Shown in pieces: positions 17,700 to 25,674 of a stretch of 64,000 nucleotides of DNA. A model generated the notes under the pieces. It ran no database searches, was not told the DNA's origin, and saw only the letters and a program-made list of their open reading frames with translations. Source of the stretch: Gemmatimonas sp. GTDB lineage: Bacteria > Gemmatimonadota > Gemmatimonadetes > Gemmatimonadales > Gemmatimonadaceae. The stretch's first letter is position 1. Each line of letters starts with the position of its first letter. A program made the translations under genes and the position numbers. The stretch spans positions 62,001-126,000 of the forward strand of contig JAABRO010000003.1 of NCBI GenBank assembly GCA_011390885.1, given 5' to 3'.

Positions 17700-18575
17700 A
17701 TGACCGATCCCGGCCCGAAGCCTCCAGTCGCTCCCCCCGATGTCGCCGTGCCGCGCGCGGCGCTCGAACGCGTGCTCGCGCGCGCCGCCGAGCTGCAGGC
17801 GGTGGGCGCGGACGCCCCCGAAACGATCAGCGAGGCGCGCCTGCTCGAGATCGGCCGCGAAGTGGGCATCGACCCGGACGCGCTGCGGCTGGCGATCGCC
17901 GAAGAGCGCGGACGCTCCCCCATGCTCCCCGACACACCCGGGCGCATCGAGCAGGCGCTCGGCGAGGCGCACGTGGGCGCGCAGCGGGCGGTTCCCGGCA
18001 CCCCGGACAAGGTGCTGTCGGCGCTCGACCGCTGGCTGCAGCGGGAAGAGCAGCTCGTGGTGAAGCGGCGCTTCGGCCCTCGCATGTCGTGGGAGCCACA
18101 GCGGAACGCGTTCGCGTCGATCTCGCGCAGCCTGAGCGGCAAGCCAGCCGACCTCGCGCGCGCGGGCGAGGTGAGCGCCGTGGTCACGCCGGTGGACAGC
18201 ACGCGATCCCTCGTGCGGCTCGACGCCGACCTGCGCGTGCACCGCAAGGCGCAGAAGGACGGCACCGTCGTGCTGGCCGTGGTGAACGGGGTGCTGGCAG
18301 CGGCGTGGATCACGCCGGTGGCCGTGCTCACGGCCGTCTCGCAGACCACCCCCGACGCCGCGCCGCTCGCCGTACTGGCGGTGGGGCTGCTCGGCCTGCA
18401 GGCTGGCGTGAGCGCGCTCATCTGGCGCGGCATCAAGAGCAGCTTCCGGTCGGCGGTGGCGCGCACGCAGCTCCGGTTGGAGCAGCTGCTCGATGCGCTC
18501 GAACATGGCGACGCGGGCGCGCCGCCCTCGCTGCTGGAGCAGCTCAAACAGTCGCTGATCCCGCCTCGGTTCTAG
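17700..18575 (+). CDS. Uncharacterised membrane protein
   Basis: About 291 aa from ATG 17700 (an in-frame ATG at 17664 would add 12 residues). The first 170 residues are soluble, with helices such as LLEIGREVGIDPDALRLAIA that resemble a small SHOCT-like or helix-turn-helix-like module. Two hydrophobic segments follow (VLAVVNGVLAAAWITPVAVL and APLAVLAVGLLGLQAGVSAL), then an amphipathic C-terminal helix. The architecture suggests an inner-membrane protein with a large cytoplasmic N-terminal domain. No family is recognised. Confidence 0.6.
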   Translation: MTDPGPKPPVAPPDVAVPRAALERVLARAAELQAVGADAPETISEARLLEIGREVGIDPDALRLAIAEERGRSPMLPDTPGRIEQALGEAHVGAQRAVPGTPDKVLSALDRWLQREEQLVVKRRFGPRMSWEPQRNAFASISRSLSGKPADLARAGEVSAVVTPVDSTRSLVRLDADLRVHRKAQKDGTVVLAVVNGVLAAAWITPVAVLTAVSQTTPDAAPLAVLAVGLLGLQAGVSALIWRGIKSSFRSAVARTQLRLEQLLDALEHGDAGAPPSLLEQLKQSLIPPRF

Positions 18576-18620
18576 GGCACGGGGGCGTCGCAGGCTGCCC
18601 GCGCCGCACCGTTCGCGCTG

Positions 18621-19691
18621 CTACGCGAACGCCAGCTCGAACGCGCGGCGCCGCACGCGGTCCATGAGCTTCCGCACGCCGGCGTTGCTCATCACGAGCA
18701 TGGGACCGGCCATGAGCAGCGACTTCACCTCGCGCCGCGAGATCTTCACCGTGCCGCCGGGCACGAGCATGGCGCTGCTCTTCACCAGGTCGCGCATGGT
18801 CGCGTAGGCGAACAGCAGCGGCAGCAGGCAGAAGAGGCGGATGGAGATGGCACGCCGCGGAATGTCGAGCAGGTACGTGCGCGCCTCGTCGAGGTCGTGC
18901 CACGCCAGGTCGATGAGGCGGCCGAGCGCTTCGCGGTTGTGCGCGAGCAGGTCGGGGGCGAGGATGCGCCCCTGCGTGCTGCCGTGCGCGCGCAGCAGCT
19001 CCTCGGGCACGTAGATGGAGTTCTCCTTCTCCGCGTCCACGGCCACGTCCTTCAGGATGTTCACCGTCTGCAGCGCTTCGGCGAAGGCGCGGCACCGCTC
19101 GCGCAGCACCTCGTAGCGCTTGCGACCGATGCTCGGCGCATGCTCGAACCAGAGATCGGTGAGCATGTAGCCCACCGTGCCCGCCACGTAGTAGCAGTAC
19201 TCCTTGTACTCCTCGAGCGTCTGGATGCGGATGCCGTCGGGGTAGCGGTGCACGAACTTGTCCATGCCCACGACCATCTCGGTCACCCACGTGCGCACCA
19301 CGTCGCGCGTCTTCTGCGGCAGCACGGCGAAGTGCGCGTAGACGAGGTCGGCGTGGTGCACGAGCGCGAGGTGCGCCGGCTCGCCGGGGAGCTCCTGCAC
19401 GCCGGCCATGAAGCGCGCCACGGCGGCCGGATCGTCGAAGCCGGCGAGCATCTGGTTGAACAGCACGCCCTTGGCCGCGGGTTCGATGCCCGGCGCGTCT
19501 TCCACCGTGTCGGCGATGCGGCACAGCAGGTAGGCGTCGAGCACGGCCTGCCCGAGCGCGCCCGGCAGCACGCGGATGCCGAGCGCGAACGTGCGCGAGA
19601 CCGCCGGCAGGATCGCCTCGCAGAAACGCGCCGCGTCTCGACGGGCGACGGCAGCGGCGATGGCGGGGTCGAGGGACGGATCGATCGGCAT
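18621..19691 (-). CDS. Squalene/phytoene synthase family protein, squalene-synthase type
   Basis: These enzymes condense two prenyl diphosphates head-to-head; this one most resembles squalene synthase (two farnesyl diphosphates to squalene, NADPH-dependent). The 356-aa protein has the first Asp-rich motif as DTVED (61-65) and the second in NILKDVAVDAEKE (Asp215 and Asp219). It also has the squalene-synthase-like YCYYVAGTVGYMLTDLW (166-181). DTVED and CxYYVAG are nearer to eukaryotic-type squalene synthase than to HpnC/HpnD or CrtB. A hydrophobic C-terminal region (AISIRLFCLLPLLFAYATMR) may associate with membrane. No hopanoid or carotenoid gene flanks it, so the downstream product is unknown. 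Confidence 0.85.
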   Translation of the reverse strand: MPIDPSLDPAIAAAVARRDAARFCEAILPAVSRTFALGIRVLPGALGQAVLDAYLLCRIADTVEDAPGIEPAAKGVLFNQMLAGFDDPAAVARFMAGVQELPGEPAHLALVHHADLVYAHFAVLPQKTRDVVRTWVTEMVVGMDKFVHRYPDGIRIQTLEEYKEYCYYVAGTVGYMLTDLWFEHAPSIGRKRYEVLRERCRAFAEALQTVNILKDVAVDAEKENSIYVPEELLRAHGSTQGRILAPDLLAHNREALGRLIDLAWHDLDEARTYLLDIPRRAISIRLFCLLPLLFAYATMRDLVKSSAMLVPGGTVKISRREVKSLLMAGPMLVMSNAGVRKLMDRVRRRAFELAFA

Positions 19692-19814
19692 GGCGAGGAC
19701 GTGGAAGCTGGGGCCGCCGGTGTCGCCCGGCTGTCGCGAAAGCTACTGGGAAGATACGAGCACGCGTGACCGAGGTCACCCGTCGGACCGGCGCGAGAAC
19801 GGCCCCGTCTTGTC

Positions 19815-21548
19815 ATGGTCGCGTCCGGCACGCACACTGAGGGGATGGAGGCTCCCACGCTGCTCACCCCAGGCTCGGCGGTCCCCGTCCTCGGCCCCGA
19901 GCCGCCGACGGGGTTCCGCGGGCTGTGGCGCACCGACGATCTGGCGCGCGAGCTGTACGCGGAGGGCGCGGGGATCGCGCGCTGCCTGCCGGCCGCGGTT
20001 GCCGTGCCGGCCGACGCCGACGACGTGGCCACGCTGGTGGTGGCGGCGCGGCGCGATGGCTACTTCGTGATGCCGCGCGGCTCGGGGAGCGGCATGGCCG
20101 CCGGCGCCGTGGGCCCCGGCGTGGTCATGGACCTCTCGCGCTGGCGGGACATCGGGCCCGTGGACGCCGCCGCCCGCCGCGTGCGCGTGGGCCCCGGGGC
20201 GCTGCGCGGCGCGATCGACACCACGGCGCGCGCGCACGGCCTGCGCTTCCCGGTGGACCCGTCGAGCGGCGCGTTCTGCACGATTGGCGGCATGGTCGGG
20301 GCCAACGCGGCCGGCGCACGCACGCTGCGCTTCGGCGCCACGCGCGACTGGGTGCACGGGCTCGAGTGCGTGTTCGCGAACGGCGTGCGCGCCTGGGTGC
20401 GGCGCGGCGAACCGGCGCCCGAGGGCATCCCGCTCGTGCGCGCGATGCTCGACGCAGTGCGCTCGGCGGGGCGCGCCGTGCCGCCCGATGCGCTGGTGCA
20501 CGCCGGCGTACGCAAGGAGTCGTCGGGGTACGCCGTGGCCGCCGCGCTCGCGGTGCTGGCGCGCGATCCGTCAGCCACGGGAGACGCGCTGCTCACGCTG
20601 CTGGTGGGGAGCGAAGGCACGCTGGCCGTGTTCACGGCGGTGGAGCTGTCGCTCACTCCGGTGGCCGGTGCCACGGCCACGCTGCTCGCCACCTTCGGCT
20701 CGCTCGATGCCGCCACGCGCGCGGCCATCTCGGCGCGCGACGCCGGCGCATCGGCGTGCGAACTGCTCGACCGCACCTTCCTCGAGGTGGCCGCTCGCGA
20801 ACGCACGCCCGGCGTGCCGCAGAAGGCGGAGGCGGTGCTGCTCGCCGAGGTAGAGGGGGAACACGCCACGCACGCGCGCGACGCGGCCATCCTGCTGGGG
20901 CGCGCCTTCACGCGCGCCGGCGCACGCGAGGTCACCATGGCCACGCACCCGAGCGCCGAGCACAAGCTGTGGGCGCTGCGCCACGCGGCCAGCCCCATCC
21001 TCGCGCGGCTCGCGCCCCGCCTGCGGTCCATGCAGTTCATAGAGGACGGCTGCGTGCCGCCGGGCAACCTGCCGGCCTACGTGCGCGGTGTGCGCGACGC
21101 ACTCGAGCGTGCCGACACGTTGGGCGTGATCTTCGGCCACGCCGGCGATGCGCACGTGCACGTGAACCCGCTGCTCGACGTGACGCGCCACGACTGGCGC
21201 GACCGCGTGCATGGGCTGCTGCACGACGTGTGCGACCTCACCGCGAAGCTCGGCGGCACGCTGGCCGGCGAGCATGGCGACGGACGGCTGCGCGCCGCGT
21301 TGCTGCCGTCGGTGTGGTCCCCCGAGGCGATGACGGCGTTCCGCGTGCTCAAGCAGGCCGGCGATCCGCACGGGGTGCTGAATGTCGGGGTGAAGTTTGC
21401 CTCGGCCAGCGACGACGCGCTGGCCTCGCTGCGGCACGACCCCGATGCCGCGCCGCTCGGCGCCGTCGCGCGCAACACACTCGACGCGATCGAACGCGAC
21501 CGCGCCTGGCATCGCTTCCGGCTGCACGCGATCGACCCGACGGTGTAG
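19815..21548 (+). CDS. FAD-linked oxidase, glycolate oxidase/D-lactate dehydrogenase type
   Basis: A VAO-family flavoenzyme of up to 577 aa that probably oxidises a 2-hydroxy acid. The N-terminal FAD-binding domain has VVVAARRDGYFVMPRGSGSG and SGAFCTIGGMVGANAAGART (pyrophosphate and isoalloxazine contacts). The C-terminal cap domain has GVIFGHAGDAHVHVNPLLD and GEHGDGRLRAALLPSVW, the conserved His-rich active-site strands of GlcD-like enzymes. The protein is longer than GlcD (about 500 aa) but lacks an iron-sulfur extension. An ATG at 19845 is an alternative start. Its strand is opposite to the squalene synthase, with a divergent promoter region between them. hemJ follows after 9 bp. Confidence 0.85.
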   Translation: MVASGTHTEGMEAPTLLTPGSAVPVLGPEPPTGFRGLWRTDDLARELYAEGAGIARCLPAAVAVPADADDVATLVVAARRDGYFVMPRGSGSGMAAGAVGPGVVMDLSRWRDIGPVDAAARRVRVGPGALRGAIDTTARAHGLRFPVDPSSGAFCTIGGMVGANAAGARTLRFGATRDWVHGLECVFANGVRAWVRRGEPAPEGIPLVRAMLDAVRSAGRAVPPDALVHAGVRKESSGYAVAAALAVLARDPSATGDALLTLLVGSEGTLAVFTAVELSLTPVAGATATLLATFGSLDAATRAAISARDAGASACELLDRTFLEVAARERTPGVPQKAEAVLLAEVEGEHATHARDAAILLGRAFTRAGAREVTMATHPSAEHKLWALRHAASPILARLAPRLRSMQFIEDGCVPPGNLPAYVRGVRDALERADTLGVIFGHAGDAHVHVNPLLDVTRHDWRDRVHGLLHDVCDLTAKLGGTLAGEHGDGRLRAALLPSVWSPEAMTAFRVLKQAGDPHGVLNVGVKFASASDDALASLRHDPDAAPLGAVARNTLDAIERDRAWHRFRLHAIDPTV

Positions 21549-21557
21549 CGTTCCGGC

Positions 21558-22103
21558 ATGTACCTCTACGCCAAGATCTTTCACCTGGTGGGCATGGTCA
21601 CGTGGATGGCCGGCCTGTTCTACCTGCCGCGGCTGTTCGTGTACCACGCCGAAGCGCAGGCGCGCACCGACGCCACGCGCGACGTGCTCACGGCGCAGTT
21701 CACGCTCATGGAGCAGCGGCTGCTCGGCATCATCACGACGCCGGCCATGGTCGCCACCTGGCTGGGCGGGCTCACGATGCTCGGGCACAACGGTGCGCTG
21801 CTGAGCCAACGGTGGATGGTGGTGAAGCTGGTGCTGCTACTGCTGCTGAGCGGGTACCACGGGTGGATGTCGGGCGTGGTGAAGCGGCTCGCGCGCGGCG
21901 AGCACGTGATGACGAGCGAGCGGTTCCGCGTGATGAACGAGGTGCCGACGGTGGCGCTGGTGCTGATCGTGACGTACGCCGTGCTGCGCGACTCGGTGGG
22001 GCTGATGGCCGGGCTGGGGGTGGCGGCCGCGGTGACGGTGCTGCTGGGGGTGGGGATCCAGGTGTATGCCGGGGTGAGGAAGCGGAAGGCGGCGCGGGCG
22101 TGA
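21558..22103 (+). CDS. hemJ: Protoporphyrinogen IX oxidase, HemJ type
   Basis: HemJ oxidises protoporphyrinogen IX to protoporphyrin IX, the penultimate step of haem synthesis, in the inner membrane. The 181-aa protein opens with the family signature KIFHLVGMVTWMAGLFYLPR and FVYHAEA, including the conserved His9. About four to five membrane helices follow (for example WMVVKLVLLLLLSGYHGWM and VALVLIVTYAVLRDSVGLM). Length and topology match the family. It begins 9 bp after the flavoenzyme gene and is likely co-transcribed with it; there is no evident functional link other than redox. Confidence 0.88.
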   Translation: MYLYAKIFHLVGMVTWMAGLFYLPRLFVYHAEAQARTDATRDVLTAQFTLMEQRLLGIITTPAMVATWLGGLTMLGHNGALLSQRWMVVKLVLLLLLSGYHGWMSGVVKRLARGEHVMTSERFRVMNEVPTVALVLIVTYAVLRDSVGLMAGLGVAAAVTVLLGVGIQVYAGVRKRKAARA

Positions 22104-22150
22104 TCGACTGAGCGAGGCAAACTCTGCCCGACACGGCGATCTCGAGTCCC

Positions 22151-22244
22151 GGCCAGACCGACTCACTGAGTACCGTGCACCGGGGCTGAAGCACCAGCAG
22201 GTCGATCGGCTGCGGTAAAGGGTCGTCGGTCCGTCGGTCTGGCC
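22151..22244. repeat. GGCCAGACCG/CGGTCTGGCC element, 94 bp
   Basis: It begins GGCCAGACCGACT and ends GTCGGTCTGGCC, so the terminal 11 bases are inverted repeats. The interior shares only short words (CACCG, CGATCGGCTGC) with other copies. It lies 47 bp after hemJ in a 299-bp gap in which no gene is seen. Confidence 0.75.
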
Positions 22245-22402
22245 TTCGGCGGCGGTCCGGCTCCTCACCGACATCCCATCTCCGGACATCCGTGTTGAGG
22301 CCGATGGCCGTGCGGGCTTGGCTCCGCGCCCTCCCCACCGCACCTTTCGACCCGGTGCCTCGTCGTCCGCGGCACGTCTCCCCCGCTCTCTCCACGATCC
22401 CG

Positions 22403-23170
22403 ATGCCCCTCGCCGAGTCCGCCATCCTGCGCGCCCCGCGCGTGACCGTGCTGTCGCGTCCCGCGTTCACCGAGCCCGCGCACCTGCCGGTGCAGTGGAT
22501 GGGCGAGAGCACCGATGGCGAGCAGCTGGCCGAGTTCGCCGGCCGGCTCTGCTACATGTCGCAGCGCAACCCGGCCAACCGCAGCACGCGTGAGTACCTC
22601 GGCAACATCAAGAAGCAGGGGCACGGCAGCGTGCTGGAGCACGCGAACTACTCGCTGCTGTTCGAGGGAATCAGCCGTTCGCTGACGCACGAGCTCGTGC
22701 GGCACCGCGCGGGCTTCGCGTACTCGCAGCTGTCGCAGCGCTACGTGGACGAGAGCGACGCGTGCTTCGTGATGCCGCCGGCGATCATGGGCGACGCGGC
22801 GCTCGAAGCGGCGTGGACGACGCAGGTCGGTGCGGCGCTCGACAGCTACGTGGCGCTCGTGGACCAGCTCATGGACCGCTACGGCTGGGTGGACGACAAG
22901 GTGCACCGCCGGAAGATGGCGCGTGAGGCGGCGCGCGGCGTGCTCCCCAACAGCACCGAGACCAAGATCGTGGTCACGGGCAACGCGCGCGCCTGGCGCA
23001 CGATGCTGGAGCTGCGTTCGAGCGAGGGCGCCGAGTTCGAGATCCGTCGGCTCGCCATCGCGGTGCTTCGCGTGATGCAGGCCGAGGCGCCCGCCTTCTT
23101 CGACGACTTCTCCGTCTACATGGCCGCGGATCGGGCCGAGGCGGCGCGCGTGGAGTTTCACAAGGTCTGA
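22403..23170 (+). CDS. thyX: Flavin-dependent thymidylate synthase
   Basis: ThyX makes dTMP from dUMP using methylenetetrahydrofolate, FAD and NADPH, replacing ThyA. The 255-aa protein shows GHGSVLEHANYSLLFEGISR, the signature region LVRHRAGFAYSQLSQRYVDE (99-118) and ARGVLPNSTETKIVVTGNAR. The classical motif is RHR, seven residues, then Ser; here eight residues (103-110) separate RHR from Ser111, a one-residue insertion relative to M. tuberculosis ThyX. The downstream S-QRY residues are kept, so activity is expected. ATG 22403 is chosen over upstream frames because the alignment to the family begins soon after it. Confidence 0.9.
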   Translation: MPLAESAILRAPRVTVLSRPAFTEPAHLPVQWMGESTDGEQLAEFAGRLCYMSQRNPANRSTREYLGNIKKQGHGSVLEHANYSLLFEGISRSLTHELVRHRAGFAYSQLSQRYVDESDACFVMPPAIMGDAALEAAWTTQVGAALDSYVALVDQLMDRYGWVDDKVHRRKMAREAARGVLPNSTETKIVVTGNARAWRTMLELRSSEGAEFEIRRLAIAVLRVMQAEAPAFFDDFSVYMAADRAEAARVEFHKV

Positions 23171-23181
23171 TTGCGGTGTGG

Positions 23182-23302
23182 GGCCCCGGGTCGGTCCCGC
23201 CCCGTCGCGCCCAACTGCCGGCTCGGGCGCGCCGGGAGCGGGCGGGGGCCCGCCCGGCGCTGGCCGGCAGACGGCGCGGTGGGGCAGGACCGACCCGGGG
23301 CC
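23182..23302 (+). repeat. Core-conserved long hairpin, copy H4 (large-loop subtype)
   Basis: Thirty-nt arms (23182-23211 and 23273-23302; about 3 mismatches) flank a 61-nt core that starts CAACTGCCGG and ends CCGGCAGAC. The core itself folds into nested stems (CTGCCGG with CCGGCAG, then an inner GC-rich stem). It begins 11 bp after the thyX stop. Confidence 0.8.
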
Positions 23303-23491
23303 TCAGCCGGGGGGGGGACGTTGCGAGGAGGTCGCGCGCCTACACGGAGCTGGTCTCGCGCACTGGGCTCGGCGCCGAGGGGCAGTTCAGTGCGCGAGGC
23401 GAGAGGAGGCTGACGGCCCGGGGTTCGGTTGCCCCGGGCCGTTGCTGTCGGTGCGCCGGCAGGCGCGCCAGCGCCGCCTCCGGCCGAGTCT

Positions 23492-23617
23492 GGAGGGCCC
23501 GCGCGACGGGGTGGGAGCGCCGCGCCGTCTGCCGGCCAGCGCCGGGCGGGCCCGGCCCGCTCCCGGCGCGCCCGGGCCGGCAGTGGGCGCGAAGCCCCAC
23601 CCCGTCGCGCGGGCTCC
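23492..23617 (-). repeat. Core-conserved long hairpin, copy H5 (inverted relative to H4)
   Basis: On the minus strand the core reads CACTGCCGGCC...GGCCGGCAGAC, like H4 with one base missing. The arms (23492-23526 and 23586-23617) share an 18-bp perfect stem, CCCGCGCGACGGGGTGGG, unrelated to the H4 arms. It ends 10 bp before the first BlaI-type operator. Confidence 0.75.
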
Positions 23618-23626
23618 AACCGCGAT

Positions 23627-23687
23627 CTACGGAAAACCCAGTTGACAGGACAGTCGGCCGACCGTACACTACGGAAGATTCAGTAGA
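23627..23687 (+). promoter_or_regulatory. Promoter and paired operators of the blaI operon
   Basis: TTGACA (23642-23647) and TACACT (23665-23670) are exactly 17 bp apart, the best sigma-70-type promoter seen in the window. Two direct copies of an 18-19 bp box overlap it: CTACGGAAAACCCAGTTG at 23627 and CTACGGAAGATTCAGTAG at 23669, 42 bp apart. The second is a dyad of form CTACnGAAnnTTCnGTAG, while the first is imperfect. Covering the -35 and the start region, they are the expected sites for autorepression by the BlaI-family product. Confidence 0.7.
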
Positions 23688-23707
23688 ACCCCGTGCCGGA
23701 GGAGTCC

Positions 23708-24094
23708 ATGGAGTCCGAGGTGTACTTCACGCCGAGAGAGCTGGACGTCATGAGCGTGCTCTGGCGCTGCGAGTCGGGAACCGTCGCGGAGGTGCGCGAG
23801 GCGCTCGACGAGCCCCTGGCGTACACGTCCGTGCTCTCCGCGCTGCAGACGCTCGAGGAGAAGGGGTTCGTGCGCCACGAGCCCGAGGGGCGCGCCTACC
23901 GCTACTTCCCCACCGTGGCCTCGGACATCGCCGGCTCGAGCGCGATCGCGCGCATTCGCGAGGCGATCTTCCAGGGCTCGGCCGAACGCCTGCTTGCGCA
24001 GCTCGTGAGTGACCGAGACGTACCGCGCGAGGAGCTCGAACGCATGCGTCGCCTGCTCGACGAGCGGCTGGGCGAGGGAGGGACGGCGCGATGA
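23708..24094 (+). CDS. BlaI/MecI-family transcriptional repressor
   Basis: A 128-aa dimeric winged-helix repressor. ATG 23708 is supported by the Shine-Dalgarno GGAGGAG just upstream. The winged helix is clear in FTPRELDVMSVLWRCESGTV, AYTSVLSALQTLEEKGFVRH and GRAYRYFPTVA; the C-terminal helical part (AERLLAQLVSDRDVPREELE) would dimerise and carry the proteolysis-sensitive site. The next gene encodes an M56 sensor protease and overlaps by 4 bp (ATGA), the standard BlaI-BlaR1 arrangement in which the protease inactivates the repressor. No beta-lactamase is adjacent, so the regulon is probably different. Confidence 0.88.
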   Translation: MESEVYFTPRELDVMSVLWRCESGTVAEVREALDEPLAYTSVLSALQTLEEKGFVRHEPEGRAYRYFPTVASDIAGSSAIARIREAIFQGSAERLLAQLVSDRDVPREELERMRRLLDERLGEGGTAR

Positions 24095-25674
24095 TCACCA
24101 CGCTCATGCTGTACGCGCTCGCGATCGGCGTGCTCGTGGCCGCCGGCGCGCTGGTGCTCGACCGGGCCGCACGCGCCGCGCGGATGCCGCAGCGCTTCAC
24201 CTGGATCGGGGCGCTCGCGCTGCTCGTCGCGCTCACCGTGGCCGCGCCGTGGCGCATGGCGCCTGCGCCTGCATCGCTCGCGAGTGACGCGCCGTCTGTC
24301 GCCATGCCTTCGTCCGCGATCGTGCTTCCCGACCTGCCGTGGCATCAGCAGCTGCTGTCGAAGACGCAGACGATGGTGCGGCAGGTCATCGGTGCCGTCG
24401 CCGAGCGTGTGCCGGCCCCGCTCGACCGCGCGATCGGAGTCGCTTGGGCCGGCGCGGCGCTCCTGCTGCTCGTCCTGCTCGCGCTCACGCTGCGCCGTCT
24501 CGATGCGCAGCGCCGTCGCTGGCCGCGAGCGCGCCTGCTCGACACGCCGGTGCGCGTGGGCGATCGCGAAGGGCCGGCCGTGTACGGTCTCTTCACGCCC
24601 GACATCGTGATTCCGCGCCGCCTGCTCGCCTGCAGCACGACCGAACAGGCGCTGGTGCTCGCGCACGAGGACGAACATCGTCGCGCGCACGATCCCGTGC
24701 TGCTCGCCGCGGCCGCCGCGCTCGTCGCGCTCGTGCCCTGGCATCCCGTGGCGTGGTGGTGCCTGTCGCGCCTTCGCCTCGCCACCGAGCTCGACTGTGA
24801 CGCACGTGTGCTGCGTCGTGGCGTGAGCACGCGCCGGTACGGCGAAGTGCTGCTCACGCTCGCCGCTTCGCTCCCCCCCGCCCCGCGCGCCGCCCATGCG
24901 CTCGCGCTGTTCGATTCCCGCCGCCACCTCGAACGGAGACTGCTCGCCATGACCACGCCCTTCACCCGTCGCTCCCCGTTCGCCGTCGGCAGCTTCGCCC
25001 TGGCCGGCGCGGTGCTGATCGCCGCCGCCTGCAACACCGACGTGCCCACGGCCGCCGAAGTGCGTGATGCCGACGTCGCCGCGGTCACGCAGACGCTCGG
25101 ATTGCCGACGGCGCCGGGGTCGGTCACGTACATCGTGGACGGCGCGCCGCTGTCGGAATCGCAGGCGCGCGCGATCGGCGCCGAGCGCATCGCGTCGATC
25201 GAAGTCGTCCGGGCGAGCGGCGCGGCGAAGGCGAACGAAGTGCGCATCACCACGCGAGAGGCCGCGGCGGCCCGGGGCACCGTCGAGGTGGTCGAGTTCG
25301 AGGGAGCCGCCGAGCCGAAGAAGGTGGCGTACACGGCGGCCCGTGCAGACTCGAACCGCGCACGCGTGCTGCTCCGCGCCGACGGCACGGCGGGCGACTC
25401 GGTGATCGAGGTGCCGGGCCGCATGGCCTACACCGTGGCGGACGCCACGGCCGAACGGGCCGGCGTCGTCGTGCTTCGCCCCTCGCGGGACAGCGCCGGA
25501 AGCCCCCAGCCGCTCGTGATCGTCGACGGCGTGATCTCGACCGCCCCGAACCCGCTGCAGAACATCAAGCCCGACCAGATCGAGAGCATCGAAGTCATCA
25601 AGGGGCCGGCCGCGCAGCGGCTCTACGGTGAGCGGGGCGCGAACGGCGTGATCAAGGTGACCACCAAGCCGTGA
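24091..25674 (+). CDS. M56 (BlaR1-type) sensor metallopeptidase fused to two TonB-plug-like segments
   Basis: A 527-aa membrane protease likely to signal to the BlaI repressor. N-terminal membrane helices and the M56 zinc site AHEDEHRRAHD (His192, Glu193, His196) with ATELDCDARVL downstream form the protease. After a further hydrophobic segment (about 297-313) the periplasmic part is not a penicillin-binding domain. It holds two copies of an IVDG...IxSIEV module: TYIVDGAPLSESQARAIGAE and IASIEVVRASG (about 346-380), then LVIVDGVIS and QIESIEVIKGPAAQRLYGE, followed by GANGVIKVTTK (to the end). These resemble the plug domain of SusC-type TonB receptors. The sensed ligand is unknown. Confidence 0.85.
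   Translation: MITTLMLYALAIGVLVAAGALVLDRAARAARMPQRFTWIGALALLVALTVAAPWRMAPAPASLASDAPSVAMPSSAIVLPDLPWHQQLLSKTQTMVRQVIGAVAERVPAPLDRAIGVAWAGAALLLLVLLALTLRRLDAQRRRWPRARLLDTPVRVGDREGPAVYGLFTPDIVIPRRLLACSTTEQALVLAHEDEHRRAHDPVLLAAAAALVALVPWHPVAWWCLSRLRLATELDCDARVLRRGVSTRRYGEVLLTLAASLPPAPRAAHALALFDSRRHLERRLLAMTTPFTRRSPFAVGSFALAGAVLIAAACNTDVPTAAEVRDADVAAVTQTLGLPTAPGSVTYIVDGAPLSESQARAIGAERIASIEVVRASGAAKANEVRITTREAAAARGTVEVVEFEGAAEPKKVAYTAARADSNRARVLLRADGTAGDSVIEVPGRMAYTVADATAERAGVVVLRPSRDSAGSPQPLVIVDGVISTAPNPLQNIKPDQIESIEVIKGPAAQRLYGERGANGVIKVTTKP

Noticed and set aside
24091-25674. Classical BlaR1 beta-lactam sensor
   Set aside because: The C-terminal penicillin-binding sensor domain is absent and no beta-lactamase gene is adjacent.
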